A stretch of 39,436 nt of DNA from an uncultured beta proteobacterium (GCA_903938815.1 CAJAES010000061.1:1-39436); one strand, 5' to 3'; positions 20,953 to 29,852 are shown, counted from the stretch's first letter. The notes: generated by a model from the letters alone, not told the origin. Made by a program: numbers and translations.

Positions 20953-21394
20953 GGCGGCGCGCGAGCACGAACCCGACGTAGACGGCGAAGCCACCGAGGG
21001 CGATGTGCGGCCCGTTCGCCAGCACCTTGAACTGCAGCGGCAGGTCCTGCACGCCGTACACGACGATCGCCAGATCCAGGAACCCGGAGCCGGTGGCCAG
21101 GCCCAGGAGCCCGTCCAGCAGGTACAGGCTGCCGAAGACCTTGAAGTAGGTGAGGCACGCACGCGTCGAGGTCCATGCCGCGACACCAGCCCACGCGGCC
21201 GAGGCGCCGTGCAGCAGGTCGTCGTACAGGTCGAGCGCGAAGATCCCGAAGACCCGTCCCTGGTCGTCGGTGAGGCCGGGGAGGTAGTTCAGCAGCGTCA
21301 CCAAGCCGAGAACGACGGCATAGACAAGCGCGATGCGGCGGACCGCGTTCAGGGCGCCAGTGTTCAGGGCAGTAGTGTTCAGGGCATCGTTCAT
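20945..21394 (-). CDS. Four-TM protein, DUF4383-like
   Basis: A 149-residue integral membrane protein with four predicted helices (ALVYAVVLGLVTLLNYL, LLHGASAAWAGVAAW, VFGSLYLLDGLLGLATG, NGPHIALGGFAVYVGFVLA). The segment NYLPGLTDDQGRVFGIFALDLYDDLLHG resembles DUF4383-type proteins. The first 17 residues carry a 5-residue repeat (ALNTT, ALNTG, ALNAV). It begins four bases after the stop of the FAD oxidoreductase gene and overlaps the next gene, so the three are one transcript. Function unknown; a membrane anchor or electron-carrier partner is possible. Confidence 0.8.
   Translation of the reverse strand: MNDALNTTALNTGALNAVRRIALVYAVVLGLVTLLNYLPGLTDDQGRVFGIFALDLYDDLLHGASAAWAGVAAWTSTRACLTYFKVFGSLYLLDGLLGLATGSGFLDLAIVVYGVQDLPLQFKVLANGPHIALGGFAVYVGFVLARRHA
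21345..21389 (-). repeat. 15-bp tandem repeat in a gene start
   Basis: Three copies of a 15-bp unit (GTGTTCAGGGC plus four variable bases on the plus strand) lie at 21345-21359, 21360-21374 and 21375-21389, inside the first codons of the four-TM protein. They encode the ALNT-type N-terminal repeat and keep the reading frame. Confidence 0.75.
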
Positions 21395-21398
21395 GTGA

Positions 21399-22847
21399 TC
21401 AGGCCGCAAGGTAGTTGTCCCACAGCGCGTTGCGGAACAGCAGCCCGGGGTCGTAGTGGCGCTTGCGCTGGGTGAATCGAGCAGCACCGGCGTAGACGCG
21501 ATGGAACTGGTCGACGCGCGCATGCAGCCGGTAGGGCAGGTAGTAGGCGCCGCCCAGGGTCGCGACGCGTTCGATCAACGCCTCGGTCATGAGTAGCATG
21601 TCCGCCTCGCCCTCGGCCGTCATCACCTGAGAGAACGACATCACTGCCGCGATCCGGTCGGTGGTCGCATAGGACAGGACGCTCATGTCGTCCTGCGCAA
21701 CAGAGCGAAGCGTGACGTTGAGGAACTCGGCCTTGGCCTTTGGAATGATCTCGCGGCACGCCGCAAGGAAGGCGTTGAAGCGCGCGGGCGGCACGAAGTA
21801 TTCATGAAGGATGTCGGTGCGCGCCGCCGGCGAGGCCCCCAGGTTGGCGACCGGCTCGTTCAGCAGCGTGTTGCGCGTCGTCACGCCCGAACCCAGCCGC
21901 GGCGCGCCTTGCGTCTCCGCGAGCCACCGAGCCCGCTTCGCCGACTCGGATCCAATCTGGGAGCGGTAGACGGAGCGGGTGAGGCCGGTCAGAGCGCCAT
22001 GGCGCGCAACCGGCGGCAGGCCGCCGGCCGGCGTCGGGTCGACCCGGTAGCTCACGAGCAGGGCCTCGGTGAAGAAGTCGGCTCGCGCGACGTTCAGGCG
22101 GCCGTACATCATCTTGACAGCCGGATCGCTGAGCCTTCTCACGAATCGTTCCGACAGGGCGTCCGCGCTCATCCGCTCGTACGATGGCCGCATGAACGTG
22201 TTGGGCACCACGTCAATGTCGAGGTCGAGGACGATGCCGACTAGGCCGTAGCCGCCCATGGCCATGCTGAACAGCTCGGCGTTCTCCGACCGGGAGCAGC
22301 TCATGATCGAGCCGTCGGCCAGCATGAGGCGGATCGACCGAACGGTGGAGCCGAAGGGTCCGTAGGGAACAGCCCATCCGTGGGCGCCGACCGAGAAGGT
22401 CGAGGCGATGCCGAAGTCGCTGTTCGACTGCATGACGGCGGGGGAGTGCCCCAGCGGATCCATCACCTGGATCGCCTCGTGCCAGCGCGTACCTGCCTGC
22501 ACGCGATACACCCCCGCGGCCCGGTCCGGCTCGCACTTCGGTGCGGCGAAAGTGATCGCCGCCCCGTTTCGCGCCAGGCTCTGCCCGCCCATGGAGTGCC
22601 TCGCCGCCCCGACCACCACGGGACGGTTCTGGCTTGCCGCCGACTTCAACTCGGCGCGCAAGGCCGCGATGATGCTTTCGTCGGAGTTGGGCCCCAGGAC
22701 GCGGTGGCTGAAGGCCGGTGTTGCGTTCAGCCCGCTCGCGTCGTTCATGACGAGACGCTGCTGGGCGCGCGCAAGCCCCGGAAGCGACGTTCCAGCGGCT
22801 ATGGCCGATGAGGCCAGCAGGAGTTTTCGTCGTCCCTGATCGATCAT
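21399..22847 (-). CDS. Tat-exported FAD-binding oxidoreductase (VAO family)
   Basis: A 482-residue exported flavoprotein. The N-terminus has a twin-arginine signal (RR at 6-7 in QGRRKLLLASS) with likely cleavage after LARA (residue 28). The PCMH/FAD_binding_4 domain shows RPVVVGAARHSMGGQS, with H84 at the place where VAO-family enzymes often bind FAD covalently, then SNSDFGIASTFSVGAHGW and MAMGGYGLVGIVLDL. The C-terminus has an ALO-like RKRHYDPGLLFRNALW. I chose the ATG at 22847 because it has a GGAGAAGAAG site and gives a proper Tat signal; an upstream ATG (about 22877) is less likely. It leads an operon with two membrane proteins. The substrate, probably a sugar alcohol, lactone or similar, is not known. 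Confidence 0.9.
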   Translation of the reverse strand: MIDQGRRKLLLASSAIAAGTSLPGLARAQQRLVMNDASGLNATPAFSHRVLGPNSDESIIAALRAELKSAASQNRPVVVGAARHSMGGQSLARNGAAITFAAPKCEPDRAAGVYRVQAGTRWHEAIQVMDPLGHSPAVMQSNSDFGIASTFSVGAHGWAVPYGPFGSTVRSIRLMLADGSIMSCSRSENAELFSMAMGGYGLVGIVLDLDIDVVPNTFMRPSYERMSADALSERFVRRLSDPAVKMMYGRLNVARADFFTEALLVSYRVDPTPAGGLPPVARHGALTGLTRSVYRSQIGSESAKRARWLAETQGAPRLGSGVTTRNTLLNEPVANLGASPAARTDILHEYFVPPARFNAFLAACREIIPKAKAEFLNVTLRSVAQDDMSVLSYATTDRIAAVMSFSQVMTAEGEADMLLMTEALIERVATLGGAYYLPYRLHARVDQFHRVYAGAARFTQRKRHYDPGLLFRNALWDNYLAA

Positions 22848-24007
22848 CGCTTCTTCTCCCTTTCCATCTGTCGTCATCGGCCTTTGGATGCGGGACAACA
22901 GCACCTTTGCGACGCCCAACCATTGCGTGGCACGCGGCGCGCGAGGCCGGCAGCGATCGTGGGTGGCCGGTCTCTCGGACCGTTACGCCGGCTAGTCTCC
23001 ATTCGCGCTCGAGCCGAACGCAAGGCAGCGTGTGTTGACCCCTGCATCGGGGCAAGGCCCGTCCACAGCGGCGGCCACCACTAGGTGGCGCGATCTTGAG
23101 GCCTCGTTTCCAGTGAACTGTGCAGTATTGCATGCGTGGTAGCGCTGCGTACCGTGGTACTTATGGGAATTCAACCGAAAGGGCGGCGCAGCCGCTGGGA
23201 TGCCCGCGTTCCGCGGCTGAGCGCCAAAGCGTGCCTTGCCAGATCGGCGACTGGCTTTCGAAGGGATCGAAGATGCACTCGCGTTCGCGCGGGCCTACAT
23301 CGACAGGTTGCAGCCCATCGTTGGAACGGTTGGCCGGCGGTGCGGCGAAACTCATCGGCGAAGCGGCTTCCACGCCGTCCTGTGGAGCCTATTTCAAACG
23401 TCACCCTCATCCTACCTCACGGCTCGTCCAGCGTGATCCTGCGGGCAAGCGCGTTGATGTCGGCCAGGGCACTGGTAACGTCCCTAGAAAGTGCGCGCGC
23501 AAGGTCCGGCGCTTGGCCGTAGTCGCAGGCGAACGTCACTGCCTGTGGGCCAGCGACTCAACTTCCATTGCGGCATGAAGGGCTCGCAGAATGGTCAGAT
23601 GGCCGCTGCAGCACGAACGTTGACCACCCGAGCACTGAACGCCTGCTTTCAGGCGGCGAGAATCGGGATCTGAAGGTCTGCAGTGGGTCGAAACGGCTCG
23701 TCCGCGATCGTCGGCTTCCGGGCATCGAACCTTCAGCGTCGGCGATCCGGCATTGAGTCCGATCAGGTGGCCATCCCAAGCCAACCCGCCAATGGCTCTC
23801 TGCGGCCCGAACAGGTTGGCGCAAGGCAGCCGTCCGCCCTGCACGCTTCCCGAACAGCCCGTGTCACGCACGTGCAGCCGCGGGGCCAGCGCGGTCCGAC
23901 GCTGCATGAACACGGGCGTCGATCGTCAGTTGCACGGTGTCTTCGCGCCTGGGCGCATGAAGCGGCATTCCGCGTGGGCATGGTGCGGAATGTCAATCGC
24001 CACATCC
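22848..24007. other. 1.16-kb region with no supported gene
   Basis: Many short frames occur on both strands, but none has good codon structure together with a start and domain likeness. On the minus strand, fragments such as LRALHAAMEVESLAHRQ (about 23540-23590) and YGQAPDLARALSRDVTSALADINALARRI (about 23430-23520) look protein-like but lie in different frames, which suggests a decayed gene. I could not name the family. The first part should contain the promoter of the FAD oxidoreductase operon; no clear -35/-10 was found. Confidence 0.45.
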
Positions 24008-24445
24008 TCAGCGGACGATGGTCTGGCCGTGTCTTGCCGCCACCGCAATCAGCTTGTCACGGTCAAGAGCCGACCAGTTGATGCCGGTGTCGTACTCGGT
24101 GAACATCGCCTCGGCATTGCCCTCCGAGGTGATGACCAGCACCGTTCCACCGCCTTCACCGAAGCGAAACCAGTGAGTCGACCCGCCCGGGACATGCACC
24201 AGGGTTCCGGGCTTTGCCACCGACCGCTGCTCGCCGACGCCGAGGATCACCTCGCCTGCCAGCACCAGAAACGTTTCGTCCCAGGGATGGAAGTGCGGGC
24301 CCGGCCCTTGTCCCTCGGATCCGGACTGATGAAAGATCTCGGTGCCGCCACTGTCGGCTTTGGACAGCAGCACGGTGATCATGAATCCGCCCGCATTGAG
24401 CGGCACCGGACGATCGGATGGGGACAGGATGACAGGATTCGGCAT
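24008..24445 (-). CDS. Cupin-domain protein
   Basis: A 145-residue single-domain cupin. Metal-binding motif 1 is visible as GPHFHPWDETFLVLAGE (H, H, E), and motif 2 as PGTLVHVPGGSTHWF (H). The residues for a mononuclear metal site are present. Start at the ATG preceded by AAGGA. It stands alone between two stretches without genes. Many cupins of this size are regulators, isomerases or dioxygenases; nothing in the context decides between them. Confidence 0.88.
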   Translation of the reverse strand: MPNPVILSPSDRPVPLNAGGFMITVLLSKADSGGTEIFHQSGSEGQGPGPHFHPWDETFLVLAGEVILGVGEQRSVAKPGTLVHVPGGSTHWFRFGEGGGTVLVITSEGNAEAMFTEYDTGINWSALDRDKLIAVAARHGQTIVR

Positions 24446-24804
24446 GTTGCGTCCTTGGCTGCGCGGATTCTCGAGGGCGCTGCGCGCAGGTCTGCAAGGG
24501 TGCATGGGAACACCGCACCGTCAAGAGCCGCCATTCATCTGCCGGACATGACAGGCTGCACCCACTCTGAAGGGAATGCCCAGTCCATACCCATCGCGCG
24601 GTTGGCCATGGCCGGCTTCAGGTGGCCGCGAACTGCTGGTTCGCAGAAGCACGACGCGGAAGCGGGCCAGTCGCAGCAACGGGTGCGCAACTTGCCAGGA
24701 TCTGGCGGAGCAGCTGTCGCCAAGCCCTTGCCGGCGCGTGCGCGCCAGAGCACCCCATCAGACACCCGACGTGGAGTTGCCTAGGGCCCGGTACAGTGCG
24801 GGCC
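24446..24804. other. Region upstream of ureE, no supported gene
   Basis: No gene or urease-subunit remnant could be recognised here. In most Burkholderiales ureC would end just before ureE, but no UreC-like C-terminus is present in any frame. The ureE promoter, if it has one of its own, must lie here; no clear consensus is visible. Confidence 0.5.
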
Positions 24805-25518
24805 ATGCTGACCATCAACAAGCTCATTGCCCAGGGTCGCGGCCTGGCAGGCGTCCTGCTCAAGCGGGCCGCCACCGTCGAACTCGACTGGGACGTCCGC
24901 AGCCGCAGCCGCTTCGACGCCACCGACAGCGCCGGGCGCACGCTGGGCGTCTTCCTGCCGCGCGGCACCGTCGTGCGCGGCGGCGACGTCCTCGTGGCCG
25001 AGGATGGCACGCTCGTGCGCGCCATCGCCGCGCCGCAGCCGGTGCTGGTGATCCGCCCCTGTGCGACGCACGGCACGCCCTTCGACCTGACCCGCGCCGC
25101 CTACCATCTCGGCAACCGCCATGTCGGCATCGAACTGCAGCCCGACCACCTGAAGATCGAACCCGATCCCGTGCTGGCGGACATGCTGCGCAGCATGCAC
25201 CTCATCGTGACGGAAGCGGCGGCAGCCTTCGAGCCCGAAGGCGGCGCCTACGCTTCAGGCGGGCATGGGCACGGGCAAGGGCATGGGCATGGAGCGGCGC
25301 CGGGCGAAGCGGAAGAGCGCGCGCACGCACAAGCACATGGACACGCACAGGGGCACGCGCATGAGCACGAGGCCGGCCACCCGCACGATCATGCGCATGA
25401 TCACGCGCACGCTCCCGCCCCCGCGAAAGCCGCGGCACCGGCGCCGGACCACGGCCATCGCCACGGGCCCGGATGCGGGCACGACCACAGCCACGGGCAT
25501 GACCATCACGACCACTGA
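24805..25518 (+). CDS. ureE: Urease accessory protein UreE, long His-rich tail
   Basis: A 237-residue nickel chaperone that delivers Ni(II) to the UreDFG-apourease complex. The N-terminal UreE domain (about 1-70) has [30 protein letters not shown], and the C-terminal metal-binding domain (about 75-150) has [14 protein letters not shown] with the conserved metal-binding His. Residues from about 153 on form an unusually long tail with about 26 His residues in [13 protein letters not shown] and HGHDHHDH runs. The last 20 bp overlap ureF. The usual ureDABC genes are not upstream in this window. Confidence 0.95.
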   Translation: MLTINKLIAQGRGLAGVLLKRAATVELDWDVRSRSRFDATDSAGRTLGVFLPRGTVVRGGDVLVAEDGTLVRAIAAPQPVLVIRPCATHGTPFDLTRAAYHLGNRHVGIELQPDHLKIEPDPVLADMLRSMHLIVTEAAAAFEPEGGAYASGGHGHGQGHGHGAAPGEAEERAHAQAHGHAQGHAHEHEAGHPHDHAHDHAHAPAPAKAAAPAPDHGHRHGPGCGHDHSHGHDHHDH

Positions 25519-26194
25519 CGACGCGCTGCTGCAGCTGATCTGGCTCGCGTCGCCGGCCTTGCCGGTGGGAGCCTTCAGCTACTCCGAGGGGCTGGAAGCC
25601 GCAGTGGACGGCGGCCACGTCACCGACGAAGCCAGCGCAGCCGCCTGGCTGACGGATCAGTTGCAGCTGTCTCAGGCGCGCAGCGAGCTGGCCGCCGCCG
25701 CCGCCGCGTGGCGCGCGTGGGAGGCGCACGACGCCGCCCGCGTGGCCGAGCTGAACGCCTGGGTGCTCGCCACGCGCGAGAGCGCGGAGTTCCGCCTGCA
25801 GACCGAACAGGCCGGCCGCTCGCTGGCCGACTGGCTGCGCCAGCGCGGCCCTGCCGACGATGCCCGGCTGGCCACGCTGCGTGCGCTGGCGCCGGCCCCC
25901 GCGTGGCCCGTGGCGCTGGCCCTGGCCGCGTGGCGCAGCGGCGCCCCCCCGCGCGCTGCGCTGCTGGCCATGGCCTTCGGCTGGGCCGAGAACATGGTGC
26001 AGGCAGCCGTGAAATCGGTGCCCCTCGGCCAGAGCGCCGGGCAGCGGCTGCTGGGTACGCTGGCAGCGGCCATCCCGGCCGCGGTGGACGACGCGCTGGC
26101 GCGCGACGACGCCGCTCGCCAGGCCTTCACGCCCATGCTCGCCATCCTGTCGGCGCGGCACGAGGCGCAGTACTCGCGGCTTTTTCGCAGCTGA
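25499..26194 (+). CDS. ureF: Urease accessory protein UreF
   Basis: A 231-residue all-helical protein that binds UreD and UreG and checks GTP-dependent nickel insertion into urease. Family marks are [24 protein letters not shown] at the N-terminus and [25 protein letters not shown] towards the C-terminus. I start it at the ATG at 25499, inside the His-tail codons of ureE and out of frame with it; this gives the normal UreF length, while the open frame before it only mirrors the His tail. Confidence 0.95.
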   Translation: MTITTTDDALLQLIWLASPALPVGAFSYSEGLEAAVDGGHVTDEASAAAWLTDQLQLSQARSELAAAAAAWRAWEAHDAARVAELNAWVLATRESAEFRLQTEQAGRSLADWLRQRGPADDARLATLRALAPAPAWPVALALAAWRSGAPPRAALLAMAFGWAENMVQAAVKSVPLGQSAGQRLLGTLAAAIPAAVDDALARDDAARQAFTPMLAILSARHEAQYSRLFRS

Positions 26195-26257
26195 ATCGGC
26201 CGGGCCGAGCGCCGCCCGCGTGTCGGCAGGGCTGCAGGCCATGCCATCATCGCCGGC

Positions 26258-26932
26258 ATGAACAACGCCCTGCACACCATCCCCGGCCGCACCAAGAAAC
26301 TGCCCCCGCTGCGCGTGGGCGTGGGCGGGCCGGTCGGCTCCGGCAAGACCACGCTGGTCGAGATGCTCTGCAAGACCATGCGCGAGCGCTGGGACCTGGT
26401 CGTCGTGACGAACGACATCTACACCAAGGAAGACCAGCGGCTGCTCACCGTGGCCGGCGCGCTGGAGCCCGAGCGCATCATGGGCGTGGAAACCGGCGGC
26501 TGCCCGCACACGGCCATCCGGGAGGACGCGTCCATCAACCTCGAGGCCGTGGACCGCATGCTCGAGAAGTTCCCGAACGCCGACATCGTCTTCATCGAGA
26601 GCGGCGGCGACAACCTGGCCGCCACCTTCAGCCCCGAGCTTAGCGACCTCACGCTCTACGTGATCGACGTTGCCGCCGGCGAGAAGATTCCGCGCAAGGG
26701 CGGGCCCGGCATCACGAAGAGCGATCTCTTCGTCATCAACAAGACCGACCTCGCGCCCTACGTGGGCGCCGACCTCGCCGTCATGGAGGCCGACACGCGC
26801 CGCATGCGGCCCGACCACGCCGGCCGCAAGCCCTACGTGATGACGAACCTGAAGACCCGCAGCGGGCTCGAGGCCGTGGTGCGCTTCATCGAGACGCGCG
26901 GGCTGCTGCAGCCCGCAGCCCAACCGGCCTGA
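26258..26932 (+). CDS. ureG: Urease accessory GTPase UreG
   Basis: A 224-residue SIMIBI GTPase that hydrolyses GTP to drive nickel transfer. The P-loop GGPVGSGKT is at 23-31, the metal-binding CPH motif at 82-84 in [12 protein letters not shown], the switch region [17 protein letters not shown] follows, and [13 protein letters not shown] is the guanine-binding motif. All key residues are intact. It lies 63 bp after ureF, in the same direction. Confidence 0.97.
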   Translation: MNNALHTIPGRTKKLPPLRVGVGGPVGSGKTTLVEMLCKTMRERWDLVVVTNDIYTKEDQRLLTVAGALEPERIMGVETGGCPHTAIREDASINLEAVDRMLEKFPNADIVFIESGGDNLAATFSPELSDLTLYVIDVAAGEKIPRKGGPGITKSDLFVINKTDLAPYVGADLAVMEADTRRMRPDHAGRKPYVMTNLKTRSGLEAVVRFIETRGLLQPAAQPA

Positions 26933-26955
26933 GCACGCCGGAGCGCCGTGGCCGC

Positions 26956-27534
26956 ATGAACCGGCTGGCCTGCGCGCGCGCCCTGTCCATCGTGGGCCAC
27001 CCGGCGCTGCTGATGCCCGCCGCCGTGGTGCTCTCGGCCGTCGGCCGGCAGGCGCCGGCCGGCACGGTTGCGGCCGCCGTGGCGGCCACGGTCTTCGTGG
27101 CGCTCGCCGTCATAGGCTACAGCCTGCTGCAGGTGCGCGCCGGGCGCTGGTCGCACGTGGACGCTTCGGTGCCGCGCGAGCGCAGGCAGCTCAACCTCTT
27201 CCTCGTCGCCCTGCTCTTCGCCACCGCCGCCGTGCTGTGGTGGCAGGGCCAGCCGCCGTCGCTGGCCGCAGGGCTCGCCGCCGGCGGCCTGCTGGTGGCG
27301 CTGGCGTACGCGCTCGGCCGCTGGCTCAAGATGTCGCTGCACGTGTCCTTCGCCGTGTTCGCCGCAGCGCTGCTGTGGCCCGACCTGGCCGCGCTCGGCG
27401 CCGTGATGCTGCTGGCGGCCGGCGTGGCGTGGTCGCGCCTGGTGCTGCGGCGGCATACGCCTCTGGACGTGGCAGTGGGCGGCCTGGCGGGCGGCGCGGC
27501 CGGTCTCGGGTTCCAGTGGGTCGCGGGCACATGA
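26956..27534 (+). CDS. PAP2-family membrane phosphatase-like protein
   Basis: A 192-residue protein with about five TM helices. Motif C3 of the PAP2 superfamily is clear: SRLVLRRHTPLDV at 160-172 with S160, R161, H167 and D171. C2 is seen as SLHVSF with H129. Motif C1 is not well formed (PRERRQL near 73), so activity is uncertain. Probable substrates of the family are lipid phosphates such as undecaprenyl diphosphate or phosphatidate. It follows ureG by 23 bp and shares ATGA with the next gene, so it may be cotranscribed with the urease genes. Confidence 0.78.
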   Translation: MNRLACARALSIVGHPALLMPAAVVLSAVGRQAPAGTVAAAVAATVFVALAVIGYSLLQVRAGRWSHVDASVPRERRQLNLFLVALLFATAAVLWWQGQPPSLAAGLAAGGLLVALAYALGRWLKMSLHVSFAVFAAALLWPDLAALGAVMLLAAGVAWSRLVLRRHTPLDVAVGGLAGGAAGLGFQWVAGT

Positions 27535-28007
27535 CAGGCGCTCACCGGCTGCACCACCTCACGGACGACGAGCTCTCGGTGCTGGCCGTCGGGCAGATGC
27601 CGGACGCCTGGGGCGCACTCGCCGAAGCCGAGGCCATGCCGCCCGCTTTCGTCGCCCGCCGTGCGCTGGCCACGCCGTGCAGCAGCTATCTGGTCCTGCG
27701 CATCGGTGACGGCCGGGTCGTGGGCGCGTGCGGCTTCAAGAGCGCGCCACGCCTGGGCCGGGTCGACATCGGCTACGGCATCGCGCCGGCCGGCCGCGGC
27801 GCGGGCGCGGCCACCGATGCCGTGCGCCTGCTCGCGCAGATCGCGCGCTCGGACGGCCTGCTGGAACTGATGGCCGAGATCCTGCCGGACAACGCGGCCT
27901 CGGCGCGAGTCGTCGGCAAGCTCGGGTTCGAGGCGCGCGCACGCCGGATCGACGACGACGGCGACGAAGTGGTGCAGTGGGTTCTGGCCCTGACACCGGC
28001 CCGTTGA
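27531..28007 (+). CDS. GNAT-family N-acetyltransferase
   Basis: A 158-residue acetyltransferase. The acetyl-CoA binding motif A is visible in VDIGYGIAPAGRGAGAATDAVRLL, followed by LMAEILPDNAASARVVGKLGFE, the motif B region. It resembles RimJ/RimL-type enzymes. Its ATG overlaps the stop of the PAP2-like gene (27531-27534). The substrate is unknown. Confidence 0.9.
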   Translation: MTGAHRLHHLTDDELSVLAVGQMPDAWGALAEAEAMPPAFVARRALATPCSSYLVLRIGDGRVVGACGFKSAPRLGRVDIGYGIAPAGRGAGAATDAVRLLAQIARSDGLLELMAEILPDNAASARVVGKLGFEARARRIDDDGDEVVQWVLALTPAR

Positions 28008-28020
28008 GCCGCCGGCGCGC

Positions 28021-28872
28021 TCAGGCCCCTGCGGCCTTGCGCGCGAACAGCGTGAACGAGAGCCAGTCGGCCTGCTCATCGTCGCGGAAGGGCGGCGCCA
28101 GCCGCGCCGCCAGGGCAGGCTCCACGCGGTCGTGCGGCGTCAGCTCCACATCCTGCCAGCCGTGGCGCTCGAAGAAGGCTCGGTAGGCCCAGGGCCGCAG
28201 CCGGTTGGGTTGCCCCGGAAAGCTGAAGAGGCGATACAGCGCGTCCGGATAGCGGTAGATGTTGTTCGGGTCGCGCTCGCGGATCCACCGCGAGTGCGTC
28301 TGCAGATCGACGCTGATGACGGCCACGCCGCCAGGGCGCATCACATGCTGCAGCTGTCGGACCGTCCGCTCGACATCGTCGAAGTGTTCGAACGCCGCAT
28401 TGCTGACCACGATGTCGAAGCGACCGGTCACCGTGCCCACGTCGAAGTTCTCGTCGACGGCGTAGGCCACGCGGCCATCGCGCAGAGCCTCGAGATCGGC
28501 CAGGCCCCGCCCCGCCATGCGCGCGTAGAAGGAATCCGGAACACGGCCGGCGAGGTTGTTGCGGTCGAAACCGACATATTCCCCGGCGCCCTGCCGGATC
28601 AGGTGCAGGCCGACCCCGAGGTCGGAGCCGGGACCGAGTTCCAGGATGCGGCGGCCGGTGATGTCGATGCCGCGCAGACGCAGGAACCGGATGTACTTCT
28701 CGCCCAGGCCGACGGCGTAGTCGATGCAACGGTCGGTCTCGTCGATCGCGAACGGCTTGGGCGTGGAGTACCCGGTGAGCACGTTCTTGGCCTTGGCCAG
28801 GGCCAGGAACCCGAGGCCTGCCGTGTAGAAGGCCACCTGGGCCCAGGCCGGGCCTGCCGACGCCTGCTGCAT
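28021..28872 (-). CDS. Class I SAM-dependent methyltransferase
   Basis: A 283-residue methyltransferase. The SAM-binding glycine motif is ILELGPGSDLG (76-86), followed by FDIVVSNAAFEHFDD (post-I/motif II region) and HVMRPGGVAVISVDL. The first 40 residues have a weak hydrophobic stretch (VAFYTAGLGFLALAKA). It is convergent with the GNAT gene and has a 13-bp gap to it. The substrate is not visible from sequence; sugar or lipid O-methylation would be typical for this form. Confidence 0.88.
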   Translation of the reverse strand: MQQASAGPAWAQVAFYTAGLGFLALAKAKNVLTGYSTPKPFAIDETDRCIDYAVGLGEKYIRFLRLRGIDITGRRILELGPGSDLGVGLHLIRQGAGEYVGFDRNNLAGRVPDSFYARMAGRGLADLEALRDGRVAYAVDENFDVGTVTGRFDIVVSNAAFEHFDDVERTVRQLQHVMRPGGVAVISVDLQTHSRWIRERDPNNIYRYPDALYRLFSFPGQPNRLRPWAYRAFFERHGWQDVELTPHDRVEPALAARLAPPFRDDEQADWLSFTLFARKAAGA

Positions 28873-28971
28873 GGATCCGCGCTCCCCAAATCACAGGCGC
28901 ACGCACCGTCGCGGCAGCCTGTGAGCATTGGGCCGAGCTTCGCACCCGGCGGCGTTGAGGATTCGCAAGCG

Positions 28972-29007
28972 GCACGAACGGCACAAACGGCGCGAACGGT
29001 GGAAGCG
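28972..29007. repeat. 9-bp degenerate tandem repeat
   Basis: GGCACGAAC, GGCACAAAC, GGCGCGAAC and GGTGGAAGC follow one another in the 275-bp spacer between the divergent methyltransferase and GNAT genes. The spacer has no other supported feature. The repeat may reflect slippage or a binding site. Confidence 0.45.
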
Positions 29008-29147
29008 GCGGCACCCGCAGGACAGGAACTGCAAGTGGCTGAAGGGGCGGCAAGTGCGGGCGAGCGACGCGGAATTGCCGTCGGCGCGTCGGGGCCGGAT
29101 CAGTGCAAAGGTGTGGCGCATCCCGCAGCGCTGCGTTAAAACAGACC

Positions 29148-29648
29148 ATGCTCCTCACCATCGTCCCCATCGCACCGCACCACGCCGCCGGCTTCCATGC
29201 CTGCCTGGATGTCGTGGCCCGGGAGCAGCGCTACCTGGCGCAGCTCGAGGCGCCGCCGCTGGCGCGGGTGGAGGCCTTCGTGCAGGAGAACGCCGCCAAC
29301 GACGCGGCGCAGTTCGTTGCGCTGGACGACGGCCGCGTGGTCGGCTGGGCCGATGTCCTGCCGGAGTGGCCGGTGGCGCTGGCGCACTGCGGCAGCCTCG
29401 GCATGGGCCTGCTGCCCGCGTACCGCGGGCAGGGCATCGGCGAGAAGCTCCTGCAGACCTGCATCGCCAAGGCGTGGGCGCGCGGCCTGACCCGCATCGA
29501 ATTGGCCGCGCGCGCCGACAACCTGCGCGCGATCCGGCTCTACGAACGCCTGGGCTTCGTGCACGAAGGCGTCAAGCGCCGCGGCATGCGCTTCGGCACG
29601 GCATACCACGACACCGTGGTGATGGGCCTGCTGCGCGAGGAGCCCTGA
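29148..29648 (+). CDS. GNAT-family N-acetyltransferase
   Basis: A 166-residue acetyltransferase with a complete GNAT fold: SLGMGLLPAYRGQGIGEKLLQTCIAKA (motif A with RGQGIG), then IELAARADNLRAIRLYERLGFVHEGVKRR (motif B, Tyr acid). It resembles PhnO/YjaB-like or RimI-like enzymes of general use. It heads a run of short genes in the same direction. Substrate unknown. Confidence 0.92.
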   Translation: MLLTIVPIAPHHAAGFHACLDVVAREQRYLAQLEAPPLARVEAFVQENAANDAAQFVALDDGRVVGWADVLPEWPVALAHCGSLGMGLLPAYRGQGIGEKLLQTCIAKAWARGLTRIELAARADNLRAIRLYERLGFVHEGVKRRGMRFGTAYHDTVVMGLLREEP

Positions 29649-29651
29649 CGC

Positions 29652-29852
29652 ATGGACCGCTGGCGCCGCCTGCTGCTGCTGCTGGCCTGCCTGCTCGCCG
29701 GCGCCCTGATGGCCGTGGTGGGCCACGGGCTGTCCGGCAGCAGCGCCTGGGCGCTCGCGTTACCCTTGGCGCTGGCCATCGGGTGGTGGGCGGTGGCCGA
29801 CCCCACCGCCTGCATCCCCTCGAACGAATCCAAGGAAGAAGGACGCCGATGA
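29652..29852 (+). CDS. Small two-TM membrane protein
   Basis: A 66-residue protein with two hydrophobic helices (LLLLLACLLAGALMAVVGH and WALALPLALAIGWWAV) and a short charged tail. It begins three bases after the GNAT stop and overlaps the next gene by ATGA, so it is translated as part of the run. No family was recognised. Confidence 0.65.
   Translation: MDRWRRLLLLLACLLAGALMAVVGHGLSGSSAWALALPLALAIGWWAVADPTACIPSNESKEEGRR

Noticed and set aside
24446..24804. Possible ureC remnant upstream of ureE
   Set aside because: No frame shows the conserved UreC C-terminus or any other urease subunit motif.
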